Shown here: positions 53,430 to 62,425 of the stretch, one piece after another
How positions within the stretch are numbered: position 1 is the first letter of the stretch
How the letters are laid out: each line of letters begins with the position of its first letter
Origin: an uncultured Acidimicrobiales bacterium
GTDB taxonomy: Bacteria; Actinomycetota; Acidimicrobiia; Acidimicrobiales; Aldehydirespiratoraceae
Assembly: GCA_951812975.1 (NCBI GenBank)
Contig: CATOTC010000002.1
Coordinates: 124,001-188,000, forward strand
Reading direction: 5' to 3'
DNA: 64,000 nucleotides
Position numbers and translations under genes: made by a program
Notes under the pieces: generated by a model
What the model was told of the DNA's origin: nothing
What the model saw: only the letters and a program-made list of their open reading frames with translations
The model's database searches: none

Positions 53430-54673
53430 CCCAGGATCATTCCCGCACCGACAGTCACGTTGCTGGCCTCGTCGATCACAACGAAGCTGCCGGTCTGGCG
53501 GTTCCGCCGGAACTCATCGAAGAACAGAGGCACCTGGCTGCGGATCTGAACCCGCCCGATCTCGTTGAGCGCCAACTCAGAGGCACTGTCGTCACGGTGC
53601 AGGGTGTTGATGTCGAGCAGATACGTCAAGTCCTTGACGACAGCCTTGGTTGAGCGGGTCGTGTGCTTGATCACGAACTTGCTGTTCGGACGCAGCGAGA
53701 CACGTTCGCTCATCCAGCAGACCATCGCATCGATGTCTTGGGCGACGTTCGGCTGATTGTTGGGGCGCACGATCATGTCGCCCCGAGAGATGTCGATCTC
53801 GTCGTTGAGCCGAATTGTGACCGCCATCGGCGAGAACGCCTCGGTGACCGGACCGTCGAACGTGTCGATGCTCTTGATGGTCGAGGAGAAACCCGACGCC
53901 AGCACCGTCACCTCGTCGCCGGTGCGCAGCACACCGCCCGCAACAGTCCCCGCATAGCCGCGGTAGTCGTGGTATTGATCGGACTGCGGGCGGATCACGT
54001 ACTGCACCGGAAAGCGGGCATCGATCAGGTTGCGGTCCGACGCAATGTGGACCTCCTCGAGGTGGTGCAGCAGCGACGGCCCCTGATACCACTCCATGTT
54101 GGCCGAACGGTCGACAATATTGTCTCCGTGCAGCGCAGACACCGGGATGAATGTCAGATCCGCGATGTTGAGCTTCGCCGCGAAGTCCCGGAACTCATTG
54201 CGGACCTCCTCGAATCGCTGCTGGTCGTAGTCGACGAGGTCCATCTTGTTGACTGCCAGAACCAGGTGCGGGATGCGCAGCAGCGACGCCAGGAAGGCAT
54301 GCCGCTTCGACTGCTCCAACACGCCCTTGCGAGCATCGATCAACACGATCGCCAGATCGGCCGTGGAGGCGCCCGTCACCATGTTGCGGGTGTACTGAAT
54401 GTGGCCCGGGGTGTCGGCGATTATGAACTTTCGCCGCGGAGTCGCGAAGTAGCGGTAGGCGACGTCGATAGTGATGCCCTGCTCGCGTTCGGCTCGCAGA
54501 CCGTCGGTGAGGAGCGCCAGGTTGGTGTACTCGGTACCCATCTGAACCGAGGCCTTCTCGACAGCCTCCATCTGGTCCTCGAAGATCGTCTTGGTGTCGT
54601 ACAACAGCCGACCGATGAGCGTGGACTTACCGTCATCAACCGAACCCGCGGTGGCGAAGCGGAGCATCTCCAT
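53417..54673 (-). CDS. cysN: sulfate adenylyltransferase, GTPase subunit
   Basis: 418 residues, a lone CysN not fused to CysC. GTPase motifs: AGSVDDGKSTLIGRLL (G1), DTPGHIQYTRNM (G3), NKMDLVDYDQ (G4), followed by two EF-Tu-like barrels. GTP hydrolysis drives APS formation with CysD. The start shares a base with the cysD stop (TGATG). Its stop lies inside a 17-bp repeat array. Confidence 0.97.
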   Translation of the reverse strand: MEMLRFATAGSVDDGKSTLIGRLLYDTKTIFEDQMEAVEKASVQMGTEYTNLALLTDGLRAEREQGITIDVAYRYFATPRRKFIIADTPGHIQYTRNMVTGASTADLAIVLIDARKGVLEQSKRHAFLASLLRIPHLVLAVNKMDLVDYDQQRFEEVRNEFRDFAAKLNIADLTFIPVSALHGDNIVDRSANMEWYQGPSLLHHLEEVHIASDRNLIDARFPVQYVIRPQSDQYHDYRGYAGTVAGGVLRTGDEVTVLASGFSSTIKSIDTFDGPVTEAFSPMAVTIRLNDEIDISRGDMIVRPNNQPNVAQDIDAMVCWMSERVSLRPNSKFVIKHTTRSTKAVVKDLTYLLDINTLHRDDSASELALNEIGRVQIRSQVPLFFDEFRRNRQTGSFVVIDEASNVTVGAGMILGTVS

Positions 54674-55578
54674 CAGAAGTAGCCCTCCTTCTTGCGGTCC
54701 TCCATGGCCGCTTCGGACACCTTGTCGTCGGCGCGGGTCGCGCCCCGCTCGGTGATCCGAGTCGCTGCCACCTCCTCGATGATCTTGTCGACGGTGTCAG
54801 CACTCGACGGCACCGCACCAGTGCAGCTCATGTCTCCGACGGTGCGATACCTGACCGTCTCGATGAAGGGCTCCTCCCCGTCCATCAAGGTGACGTAGGG
54901 ACCAGTCGACAGCAGAACCGAATCGCGTTCGAACACCTCACGCCGGTGCGCGAAATAGACCGACGGGATCTCGATCCCCTCGTCCTTGATGTACTGCCAG
55001 ATGTCCAACTCCGTGTAGTTGCTGATCGGGAACACCCTGATGTGCTCACCCATCCGGATCCGGCCGTTGTAGAGGCTCCAGAGTTCAGGACGCTGATTCT
55101 TGGGGTCCCACTGGCCGAACTCGTCACGGAACGAGTACACCCGCTCCTTGGCCCTCGCCTTCTCCTCGTCGCGGCGAGCACCGCCGAAGAGGGCATCGAA
55201 GCGGTGCTCCTCGATTGCATGCAGCAGCGCCGCGGTCTGCAGCCGGTTGCGGCTCGCTCTGGGACCGGTCTCCTCCACGACCCGTCCGGCGTCGATAGCC
55301 TCCTGCACCGACGCGACCACCAGCCGCACTCCGAGCTCAGCCACCCGACGATCCCGGAACTCGAGAACCTCAGCAAAGTTGTGCCCGGTATCGACATGCA
55401 TCACAACGAACGGCATCTTCGCGGGCCAGAACGCCTTCTGGGCGACGTGCAGCATGACGATGCTGTCCTTGCCGCCGGAGAACAACAGGCAGGGTCTCTC
55501 GAACTCGGCCGCAACCTCGCGGAAGATGTGGATCGATTCCGCCTCGAGTTGGCGCAGATGCGAGAGATCGAACGACAT
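54673..55578 (-). CDS. cysD: sulfate adenylyltransferase, catalytic subunit
   Basis: About 301 residues, starting MSFDLSHLRQLEAESIHIFR. The PP-loop SGGKDSIVMLHVAQKAF, MHVDTGHNFAEVLEFRD and RREVFERDSVLLS are CysD signatures. It forms APS from ATP and sulfate. ATG 55578 is chosen over the upstream TTG because TAACAT lies 8 bases before it. First gene of the cysDNC operon. Confidence 0.97.
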   Translation of the reverse strand: MSFDLSHLRQLEAESIHIFREVAAEFERPCLLFSGGKDSIVMLHVAQKAFWPAKMPFVVMHVDTGHNFAEVLEFRDRRVAELGVRLVVASVQEAIDAGRVVEETGPRASRNRLQTAALLHAIEEHRFDALFGGARRDEEKARAKERVYSFRDEFGQWDPKNQRPELWSLYNGRIRMGEHIRVFPISNYTELDIWQYIKDEGIEIPSVYFAHRREVFERDSVLLSTGPYVTLMDGEEPFIETVRYRTVGDMSCTGAVPSSADTVDKIIEEVAATRITERGATRADDKVSEAAMEDRKKEGYF

Positions 55579-55592
55579 CAGCGCCAATGTTA
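55579..55592 (-). promoter_or_regulatory. leaderless -10 box for the cysDNC operon
   Basis: TAACAT (55592-55587 on the minus strand), 8 bases, ATG 55578. Confidence 0.5.
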
Positions 55593-55595
55593 CGG

Positions 55596-56218
55596 TCAGT
55601 TGAGGAGCGCTACACCAACCACCGGGATGACAATGAAAGCCACCGCAACGTATGCGACCGCGTACGTTCGGCGTTCCACGGCAAGCGCGGCGAGGCCCTC
55701 GGATGCTCTGATCGGTATCTCCCGGAGTTTCGGATACGGGTAGACCAAGAGGATTCCGACAACGTTGAAGATCGTGTGCACCAAGGCGATCGTGAGGGCT
55801 TCGGGGGCATCGGTGGCGAGTGCGGCGAGCAGTGCGGTGATGGTCGTTCCGACGTTGGAATGTGAGCCAGCGACACCAGCGTGTTCGTCACCGTGGTGCC
55901 GATGTTGGCACCCATGATCATCGGCACCGCGTCATCGATCTTCAGCGCCCTGGCGGCAACCAGACCGACGATGACTGAAGTGCTGGCCGACGACGACTGC
56001 ACCAGAATCGTGCCGAGAATGCCGATGAACAGCCCCGCGAGCGGGTTCGAGACCGTGGAGAACAGCCGCTCCTGGGTATCGGCGCCCATTATCTTGATGC
56101 CCGTCTCGAGCGATGACACCCCGACCAGGAAGACGTAGATCAGCGCGACGACGAGAGCAGATCGAAGAAGCGGTGGGATCCGCGGTTCTGTTGTCGGAGG
56201 CACCTCTGCAATCGTCAT
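55596..56218 (-). pseudogene. Na/phosphate symporter (NptA family) with internal deletion and frameshift
   Basis: The first frame gives an NptA-like N-terminus with the QSSSASTSVIVGL and GANIGTTVTNTLVSLAH motifs. Near 55860 the protein continues in another frame with N-V-G-T-T-I-T-A-L-L-A-A-L-A and LTIALVHTIFNVVGILLVYP, the C-terminal part of the family. Intact homologues have a second QSSS half between these two; roughly 150 residues are missing. Joined at a place where both halves encode similar NxGTT sequence, this looks like a deletion by recombination between internal repeats plus frame loss. The end runs to the cysD promoter. Confidence 0.8.
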
Positions 56219-56326
56219 CCCGTCTGCGCCACGCTACAGGTTCTCGTGGCATCTCTCCCATGAACCGCAACGATCTTCCCGGTCACCGGAGGAACCGTTC
56301 TCACCAAAGCGGTCGCGGCCCTGGAT

Positions 56327-57172
56327 TTGTCTGACGGCAGGGCGACTGCTGGAATCTCTGGCATCACTGTTGAACCAACTGTCGAACCAACCAGTGCGCC
56401 GATCGAAGACCATCTTCTTGCTGCTCAATTGGCGGATGAAGCAGGTCGTCTTCTGCTTGAGCTCCGCGACCGACTCCACGCCGCGGACGCGCCCTGCGCG
56501 GTGCTGAAGGCGCAGGGCGACCGGCAGGCCCACGAGCTTCTCATGGAGCGGTTGCGAGCGGCTCGCCCAGACGATGCGATCCTCTCAGAGGAGGGCCGCG
56601 ACGACCTCACTCGGCTCAGCGCGCAACGCACCTGGATCATCGACCCTCTCGACGGCACCCGCGAGTTCTCCGAGGTTCCGCGCACCGACTGGGCCGTTCA
56701 TGTGGCCCTTGTGGCCGACGGTCGTCCAATCGCCGGCGCGGTGGCACTTCCCGGGCTCGGCCTGCTCTTCAGCACGGCAGACCCCACGCCGCTGCCCCCG
56801 ACCGCGGCTTCCCCGGTGCGTCTGATCGTGTCTCGCAGCAGGCCCCCGGCTGCGGCAGTCCATGTCGCTGACGATCTCGGTGCCGAACTGGTGGAGATGG
56901 GATCTGCGGGTGCCAAGACGATGGCTCTGGTCCGAGGCGAGTGCGAGGTCTACGTCCACAGCGGTGGCCAGTACGAGTGGGATTCTTGTGCCCCGGTGGC
57001 CGTCGCCGCGGCCGCGGGCTGCCATGTGAGCCGCATCAACGGCGATGAACTGCTCTACAACCAGAAAGACCCGTATCTTCCCGACCTGCTGGTCTGTCGA
57101 CCCGAACTCGCTGAGGCCACGCTCAACAGTTTGGCAAGCTTCGCTACCAACGCTGCCCCGCAGACGTGTTGA
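56327..57172 (+). CDS. cysQ: 3'(2'),5'-bisphosphate nucleotidase (CysQ-like)
   Basis: 281 residues of the inositol-monophosphatase superfamily: DAILSEEGRDD, WIIDPLDGTREFSEV (metal site DPLDGT) and WDSCAPVAVAAAAGCHV. It would remove PAP formed when PAPS is used, matching the cysDNC genes nearby. The start is doubtful: only TTG 56327 is available, without a good ribosome site, and the first 30 residues are low complexity (T-V-E-P duplicated). Its stop lies in an 11-bp duplication shared with the next gene's start. Confidence 0.9.
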   Translation: MSDGRATAGISGITVEPTVEPTSAPIEDHLLAAQLADEAGRLLLELRDRLHAADAPCAVLKAQGDRQAHELLMERLRAARPDDAILSEEGRDDLTRLSAQRTWIIDPLDGTREFSEVPRTDWAVHVALVADGRPIAGAVALPGLGLLFSTADPTPLPPTAASPVRLIVSRSRPPAAAVHVADDLGAELVEMGSAGAKTMALVRGECEVYVHSGGQYEWDSCAPVAVAAAAGCHVSRINGDELLYNQKDPYLPDLLVCRPELAEATLNSLASFATNAAPQTC

Positions 57173-57183
57173 AGACGTGTTGA
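57162..57183. repeat. 11-bp duplication at the cysQ stop / aquaporin start
   Basis: AGACGTGTTGA occurs twice in a row. The first copy contains the cysQ TGA; the second contains the GTG start of the aquaporin gene and an out-of-frame TGA. Confidence 0.95.
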
Positions 57184-57857
57184 TACGCAAGCTGGCAGCA
57201 GAGGCCATAGGAACCGCGTTCCTGCTTATTGGCGTGGTCGGTTCGGGGATCATGGCCGAGCGCCTGTCGCCCGACGACGTGGGTCTGCAACTCTTCCAGA
57301 ACGCAGCGGCCACCGCGGGCGTGCTGCTGGTCATAATCGTCATGTTCGGTCCGCTGTCGGGCGCGCACTTCAATCCGGTCGTGACACTGGCCGACTGGGC
57401 GCTGGAGGGCTTCCCCCTTCGTCACGTCGCCGCCTATATCAGCGCCCAGACCACCGGAGCGGTGGTCGGGACCGTGCTTGCAAACCTGATGTTCGACCTG
57501 GACGCCGTGAACTGGTCGACCAAGACCCGATCAGCGGGTCACCTCTGGCTCGGGGAGGTGATCGCCACGATCGGTCTGGTCGCGGTGATCTTCTCGCTGG
57601 TGCGAACCGGGAGGCTCCGGCTCGTGGCGGGATCGGTGGCCGCCTACATCGGAGCGGCCTACTACTTCACCTCCTCCACCAGCTTCGCCAACCCGGCGGT
57701 GACGCTCGGCCGCATGTTCTCCGACACGTTCGCCGGAATCGAGCCCGCCTCCGCACCGATGTTCATCGTCATGCAACTGGTCGGGCTGGTCCTGGCGACA
57801 GGCCTGATCCGATTCATCTACCCCGACACCCGACCCGCCCAGTCTGACCCCGCCTGA
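57177..57857 (+). CDS. aquaporin/MIP family channel
   Basis: About 226 residues with six helices and two half-helices: GAHFNPVVTLADWAL (first NPA box, here NPV) and SFANPAVTLGRMFSD (second, NPA followed by Arg). It probably conducts water or small uncharged solutes; NPV variants occur in metalloid-linked channels, but no ars gene is near. GTG 57177 lies 4 bases after the cysQ stop, created by the 11-bp duplication. Confidence 0.9.
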   Translation: MLIRKLAAEAIGTAFLLIGVVGSGIMAERLSPDDVGLQLFQNAAATAGVLLVIIVMFGPLSGAHFNPVVTLADWALEGFPLRHVAAYISAQTTGAVVGTVLANLMFDLDAVNWSTKTRSAGHLWLGEVIATIGLVAVIFSLVRTGRLRLVAGSVAAYIGAAYYFTSSTSFANPAVTLGRMFSDTFAGIEPASAPMFIVMQLVGLVLATGLIRFIYPDTRPAQSDPA

Positions 57858-57889
57858 ACCTGTCTGAGAATCCTCTCACACCTCCCCGC

Positions 57890-57902
57890 TAGCATCGGGC
57901 CG
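57890..57902 (+). promoter_or_regulatory. leaderless -10 box for nucS
   Basis: TAGCAT, 7 bases, then ATG 57903. Confidence 0.55.
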
Positions 57903-58568
57903 ATGCGTCTTGTCGTCGCGCGCTGCACAGTTGACTACCAAGGGCGGTTGCAAGCCCACCTGCCCGAAGCAGTGCGCCTGTTGATGGTCAAAGCCGACGG
58001 AAGCGTGGCCATCCACGCAGACGGAGGCGCCTACAAACCCCTCAACTGGATGAACCCCCCGAACCGCCTCACCGAGGACGCCGAAGAGGGCCTCTGGACC
58101 GTCACCAACCCCAAGGGCGAGACCCTGACCATCACCCTCCACGAAGTGGTCAGCGACACATCAATCGAGATGGGACGAGACCCCGGTCTCCAAAAGGACG
58201 GCGTCGAAGCCCACCTGCAGGAGCTTCTGGCCGACGATCCCACATCCATCACCGAAGGACTGCGCCTGGTGCGCCGCGAATTCCCTACCAGTATCGGCCC
58301 GGTAGACCTGATGTGCCGCGATGCCGAAGGGGTCGCGGTGGCCGTGGAGGTCAAACGCCGAGGCGAAATCGACGGAGTCGAGCAGCTCAGCCGTTACCTG
58401 GACTTTCTGAACCGTGATCCGGCACTTAGACCGGTGCGGGGCGTGTTCGTGGCCCAGGAGATCAAGCCCCAGGCGAAGGTGCTGGCCGAGGACCGCGAGA
58501 TCGAATGCGTCGAGGTGGACTACGACGAACTGCGCGGCATCGAATCCCCCAACCCGAGACTCTTCTAA
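57903..58568 (+). CDS. nucS: mismatch-specific endonuclease NucS/EndoMS
   Basis: 221 residues, full length. The N-terminal DNA-binding domain starts [16 protein letters not shown]; the C-terminal RecB-like nuclease domain has [21 protein letters not shown] (D-x13-E-V-K pattern) and QLSRYLDFL. NucS replaces MutS/MutL for mismatch repair in most actinobacteria and some archaea. The extreme C-terminus (PNPRLF) is in the place where clamp-binding peptides are found. Single gene with a leaderless start. Confidence 0.96.
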   Translation: MRLVVARCTVDYQGRLQAHLPEAVRLLMVKADGSVAIHADGGAYKPLNWMNPPNRLTEDAEEGLWTVTNPKGETLTITLHEVVSDTSIEMGRDPGLQKDGVEAHLQELLADDPTSITEGLRLVRREFPTSIGPVDLMCRDAEGVAVAVEVKRRGEIDGVEQLSRYLDFLNRDPALRPVRGVFVAQEIKPQAKVLAEDREIECVEVDYDELRGIESPNPRLF

Positions 58569-58581
58569 AGCTCGCGGCCTA

Positions 58582-58595
58582 TACGATTGGGCACC
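58582..58595 (+). promoter_or_regulatory. leaderless -10 box for the VanW-family gene
   Basis: TACGAT (58582-58587), 8 bases, then GTG 58596; preferred over the TTG at 58587, which overlaps the box. Confidence 0.5.
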
Positions 58596-60377
58596 GTGCG
58601 AACGGCCCTTGCGGTGGTAGTCGGAACTGTCATCTTGATTGTGATCGCCTGGATCATTGACGATGTCGTGAACGGCGAGGACATCCCGAGAGGGGTGGAG
58701 ATCGACGAAATCTCGGTCGGATCGATGAGCCGCGAAGAAGCGGCTGTCCGGCTCGCTTCGCACTCTTCGCTCGACAAGTCCATAACCGTCGTTTGGGACG
58801 AAACTTCTGTGACCGCCACCGCAACCGAGTTTGGGATCGATATCGACATTGAGGCCACACTTGATGAAGCCGCGGATACTGGTGGCGCTGCACAACCGTT
58901 TCGCTGGCTCTTCTCACCGGTCGCGAATCGCAGAGTGACTCCCCACTACGTCCTCGATCGAAACACCCTGACCGAACTGCTCGGCGAGGGTGCCGATGCG
59001 GTTCTACTGGTAGATCCCGATGGTCTGGGGGTGGCGCTGGCCGACGGTGAGTTTGTGGCCGCGGACACAGCCAAGGTCCCGGTCGTCGACATTGCTGAAC
59101 TTGAGAGGCTGCTGTTGGCCACGGTCGCGGCCGACGGCAGCGGACCTGTCGCTCTGCCGACTCTCGGGAGCGAGGGCATTGACGTCGGCGGCGCCGAACT
59201 TGCGCGCTACGCCAACGAACTTACCGAGGGTGGCATCGAAGTGGCGCTGCTGGGTTTCTCGGAGTACCACGAAATCCCTGAGCGCGCCCTGCGTCAGTGG
59301 ATGCGCTTCAGTTCCGATGGCGAAATCTCGTTGGACAACGACTCCGTCGTCTCAACGTTGGCTGCTCTGTTCGTCGGTCTCGGCGATCCCGGCCAGGAGA
59401 CAACCTTCTTCGTCGACTATGCCGAGAATATCCACATTGTCGGCGGCGCACCCGGAAGCGTGTGCTGCACCGACGACAGCGGTGAGCGAATTCTTCATGC
59501 TCTGATCGCCGGGGAGAGCCAGGTTCAGGTTCGGCCCACTGAAGACCCCGACGCAAAGGGCGTCGCCTGGGCTGAATCCTTGGGCATCAGAGAAGTGGTC
59601 GGCCAGTTCACGACCCACTTCGCGCCGAGGCAACCGAGGGTGACCAATATCGTCCGCATCGCCGAACTGACTCAAGGGGCGGTCATTGAACCCGGGGAGA
59701 CCTTCTCCCTCAACGGTTACGTCGGTCCCCGAACTGTCGAGGACGGCTTCGTACCTGCAGGGATGATCTACGAGGGCGTCTTCGTCGACTCGGTGGGCGG
59801 AGGAATCTCGCAGTATGCGACAACCCTGTTCAACGCCGCATTCTTTGCGGGTCTCGACTTCGGCACCTACCAGAGCCATTCGATCTACCTTGAGCGCTAT
59901 CCCTACGGCCGCGAAGCGACGGTGTCGCATCCTGCCCCCGACCTGCAGATAGTCAACAACACGCCCCACGGGGTGTTGATCTGGCCGAGCGTGACCGAGG
60001 ACTCGATCACCGTGCGCCTCTTCTCGACACGGACCGCTTTCGCCGAGCAGACGGGCCAGACAAGCGTTCCCCACGGTCTGGTCTGCACCAACGTGTTCAC
60101 GGAACGAACCAGGACTTACGTGGAGGACGGGCGTCGGGAGGTGGACACAGTTTTCGCCCGCTACCACCCGGAGGGAGAACTCTGCGACGGAACCCCGAGC
60201 GTTTCCACAACCACGACCGACCCCGAGGGTGACCGCGACGACGGCCGAGACGACGACGGCCGAGACGACGACGGCCGAGACGACGAGTCCCACGACGGTG
60301 ACGGCCCAGACGACGACTACGACGATGACGATGACGACGATGACGAGCAGGACAGCCGCCGGGACGGGTCATCGTGA
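58596..60377 (+). CDS. VanW-family membrane-anchored cell-wall protein with acidic tail
   Basis: About 593 residues. One N-terminal membrane helix (VVVGTVILIVIAWII), a peptidoglycan-binding_4-type domain (about 35-330), and a VanW domain (about 340-470: FTTHFAPRQPRVTNI, GETFSLNGYVGPRT, GGGISQYATTLFNAAFFAGL). VanW's role is unclear but linked to the envelope. The tail after about residue 545 is almost all D, G and R with a 15-bp in-frame repeat (G-R-D-D-D), then a run of aspartates. It overlaps the next gene by GTGA. Confidence 0.88.
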   Translation: MRTALAVVVGTVILIVIAWIIDDVVNGEDIPRGVEIDEISVGSMSREEAAVRLASHSSLDKSITVVWDETSVTATATEFGIDIDIEATLDEAADTGGAAQPFRWLFSPVANRRVTPHYVLDRNTLTELLGEGADAVLLVDPDGLGVALADGEFVAADTAKVPVVDIAELERLLLATVAADGSGPVALPTLGSEGIDVGGAELARYANELTEGGIEVALLGFSEYHEIPERALRQWMRFSSDGEISLDNDSVVSTLAALFVGLGDPGQETTFFVDYAENIHIVGGAPGSVCCTDDSGERILHALIAGESQVQVRPTEDPDAKGVAWAESLGIREVVGQFTTHFAPRQPRVTNIVRIAELTQGAVIEPGETFSLNGYVGPRTVEDGFVPAGMIYEGVFVDSVGGGISQYATTLFNAAFFAGLDFGTYQSHSIYLERYPYGREATVSHPAPDLQIVNNTPHGVLIWPSVTEDSITVRLFSTRTAFAEQTGQTSVPHGLVCTNVFTERTRTYVEDGRREVDTVFARYHPEGELCDGTPSVSTTTTDPEGDRDDGRDDDGRDDDGRDDESHDGDGPDDDYDDDDDDDDEQDSRRDGSS

Positions 60378-61600
60378 GGGCGCAGACGGTTGTGGTGGGC
60401 GCAGGCCCCGCGGGCACGGCAGCGGCGATCGTCTTGGCCCGCGCCGGGCACGATGTTCTGATCGTCGACAAGGCGACTTTCCCACGCGACAAGTGCTGCG
60501 GCGACGGCCTCACCGCCCTGGCCCTGCGTGAACTTGAGTCCCTGGGCCTCGATCCAGGCCATATCGAGTCCTGGAATGTGGTTCGCGACGTAGCAGTACG
60601 GTCACCGTCAGGAACCGAACGCTATTTTGCGCTGCCCGACGGGCCGGGCTATCACGCCGCCGTGGTCCCCCGGGTCGATCTCGATGCTGCAATGCTTGAA
60701 CTGGCTCGGGCCAGCGGAGCTCGCGTCGAACAGGGACGCACTGTGGTCGGCACCGACGTGTCACTCGACGCCATCGACCTGTACACAGACAATCAGAACG
60801 GGCAGAACGGCCGGCGTATTCGGGCCACTAATCTGATCGCCGCAGACGGCATGTGGTCGCCCGTTCGCAAATCACTGGGTCTGGCGGTCGATCAATACCT
60901 CGGTGAGTGGCACGCCTTCCGCCAGTACTACCGCAACGTCAGCGATCGGGCCGCGCAGGAACTGATCGTCTGGTTCGAACCCGACCTTCTACCGGGTTAC
61001 GCGTGGTCCTTCCCGCTTGCAGGAGGTCGTGCAAACGTCGGGTTCGGCATACGCCGGGACGGACGACACAGCGTCGGCGAGATGAGGCAGCTATGGCTCG
61101 ATCTTCTCAACCGACCGCACATCCGAAGAGCACTGGGACCCGACGCGGTTGCTGAGGCGTCGCACAAGGCCTGGCCGATCCCGGCACGAGTCGGTCGTGT
61201 CCCCCTGGTCGGGCCCCGCACGATGTTCGTCGGTGACGCTGCAGCGGTCACCGATCCGATGACCGGCGAAGGGATCGGGCAGGCTCTACTCACCGGTCGA
61301 CTCGCTGCTGAATCGGTGCTGGCCCACGCCGACCCGCCGGAACACTACGCCAAAGCCGTTCGCAGAGAACTCGTGGCGGACGACCGCATGTCCCGCGCCC
61401 TGATTCCGTTGCTAGCCCGGCCATGGGTGACTCGAGGCGTTCTGAGGCTCACCGGGACGTCGGTGTGGACACGGCGCAACTTCGCCCGCTGGATGTTTGA
61501 GGACTATCCCCGGGCCCTGCTCGTCACACCACGACGCTGGAGGCCGAGAATGTTCACAGGCCCCGGTGCCTACCAACGACAATTACGCTCAACACCATGA
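60374..61600 (+). CDS. geranylgeranyl-reductase-family flavoprotein
   Basis: 408 residues. FAD site VVVGAGPAGTAAAIVLARAG, then KATFPRDKCCGDGLTALALREL (family hallmark), MWSPVRKSLGL and the second FAD motif FVGDAAAVTDPMTGEGIGQAL. Such enzymes saturate isoprenoid chains (quinone side chains, lipids). The GTG start overlaps the VanW gene, and its stop overlaps the PAP2 gene (ATGA), so the three form an operon; a link to isoprenoid or envelope lipids is inferred from this. Confidence 0.88.
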   Translation: MRAQTVVVGAGPAGTAAAIVLARAGHDVLIVDKATFPRDKCCGDGLTALALRELESLGLDPGHIESWNVVRDVAVRSPSGTERYFALPDGPGYHAAVVPRVDLDAAMLELARASGARVEQGRTVVGTDVSLDAIDLYTDNQNGQNGRRIRATNLIAADGMWSPVRKSLGLAVDQYLGEWHAFRQYYRNVSDRAAQELIVWFEPDLLPGYAWSFPLAGGRANVGFGIRRDGRHSVGEMRQLWLDLLNRPHIRRALGPDAVAEASHKAWPIPARVGRVPLVGPRTMFVGDAAAVTDPMTGEGIGQALLTGRLAAESVLAHADPPEHYAKAVRRELVADDRMSRALIPLLARPWVTRGVLRLTGTSVWTRRNFARWMFEDYPRALLVTPRRWRPRMFTGPGAYQRQLRSTP

Positions 61601-62115
61601 GCGAGTTCAGCGACACGATCGACGACCTCGACGATGTCGTCGATCAATGGTGGGAACAGTGGCGTGACCACCCGCTGATCGACCGCGTGTTCTACACCGC
61701 GTCGGAGGCAGCCGACTTCTCCCTGCTGTGGCACACGCTCGGGGTCGCCCAGGCGATCATCGAGGACGACCCCAAGATCGCGATCGGTCTGAGCGCTGCC
61801 CTCGGAGTCGAGTCGGCGCTATTGAACGGGCCGATCAAGGCGATCTTCGGTCGTGGCCGACCTCTGCAACCGACGCCTAGGCCGCTCAACCTTCGTCAAC
61901 CGTTGACCAGCAGTTTTCCGAGCGGACACGCATCGGCTGCGATGCTTGCGGCCGCGCTCCTGTCACGCCGAATCGGTGGCCCTGTCTGGTACGTGATCGG
62001 CGCGGTCGTAGCCGCCAGCCGGATTCATGTGCGCATTCACCACGCATCCGACGTTGTGGGCGGCCTAGTGATCGGCGCGGCCTTCGGCAGGATCGCTCGA
62101 CGGCTGCTGCAATAG
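61597..62115 (+). CDS. PAP2-family membrane phosphatase
   Basis: 172 residues with the three PAP2 motifs: K-AIFGRGRP (about residue 85), SSFPSGHASAA (about 105) and SRIHVRIHHASDVVGG (about 145). It probably dephosphorylates a lipid or isoprenyl phosphate; pairing with the geranylgeranyl-reductase-like gene supports an isoprenoid substrate. ATGA overlap with the previous gene. A TACGCT box also lies 7 bases before the ATG, so it may have an internal leaderless promoter as well. Confidence 0.9.
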   Translation: MSEFSDTIDDLDDVVDQWWEQWRDHPLIDRVFYTASEAADFSLLWHTLGVAQAIIEDDPKIAIGLSAALGVESALLNGPIKAIFGRGRPLQPTPRPLNLRQPLTSSFPSGHASAAMLAAALLSRRIGGPVWYVIGAVVAASRIHVRIHHASDVVGGLVIGAAFGRIARRLLQ

Positions 62116-62123
62116 CCCGACGG

Positions 62124-62306
62124 CTAGTTGGAGCTTGCAGGTTCTGTCGGCTCGACCGCTACAAAGGTGAGAACCGAACGGAGGTCGAGGAGAAGGTCCG
62201 CTACCTCGGCGCTGGTCAACAGCTCGCGCTTGATGAAGTCACCGAGACCATGGTCGATTATTCCCAGGGCCTCTTCGATCTGCATGCCATCAACGGCTTC
62301 AGTCAT
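62124..62306 (-). CDS. small conserved-looking protein of unknown function
   Basis: 60 residues, MTEAVDGMQIEEALGIIDHG ... LLTSAEVADLLLDLRSVL, predicted all-helical and acidic. It has the strongest ribosome site in this part of the window (AGGGAGG, 8 bases before ATG), which argues that it is translated. It is convergent with the PAP2 gene and divergent from the SDR gene. No family is recognised. Confidence 0.7.
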   Translation of the reverse strand: MTEAVDGMQIEEALGIIDHGLGDFIKRELLTSAEVADLLLDLRSVLTFVAVEPTEPASSN

Positions 62307-62413
62307 GTCCGGAACCTCCCTTGAATGTCTCGGGCCGAAGGTCGGCTCGTGTCGTTACCAACCATACTCGCGCATTGTGACAGCGGGTGCGTTGCGTTTA
62401 GTGATATTGGCCT

Positions 62414-62425
62414 TACCATCCGGAC
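62414..62425 (+). promoter_or_regulatory. leaderless -10 box for the SDR gene
   Basis: TACCAT, 6 bases, then ATG 62426. Confidence 0.5.
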
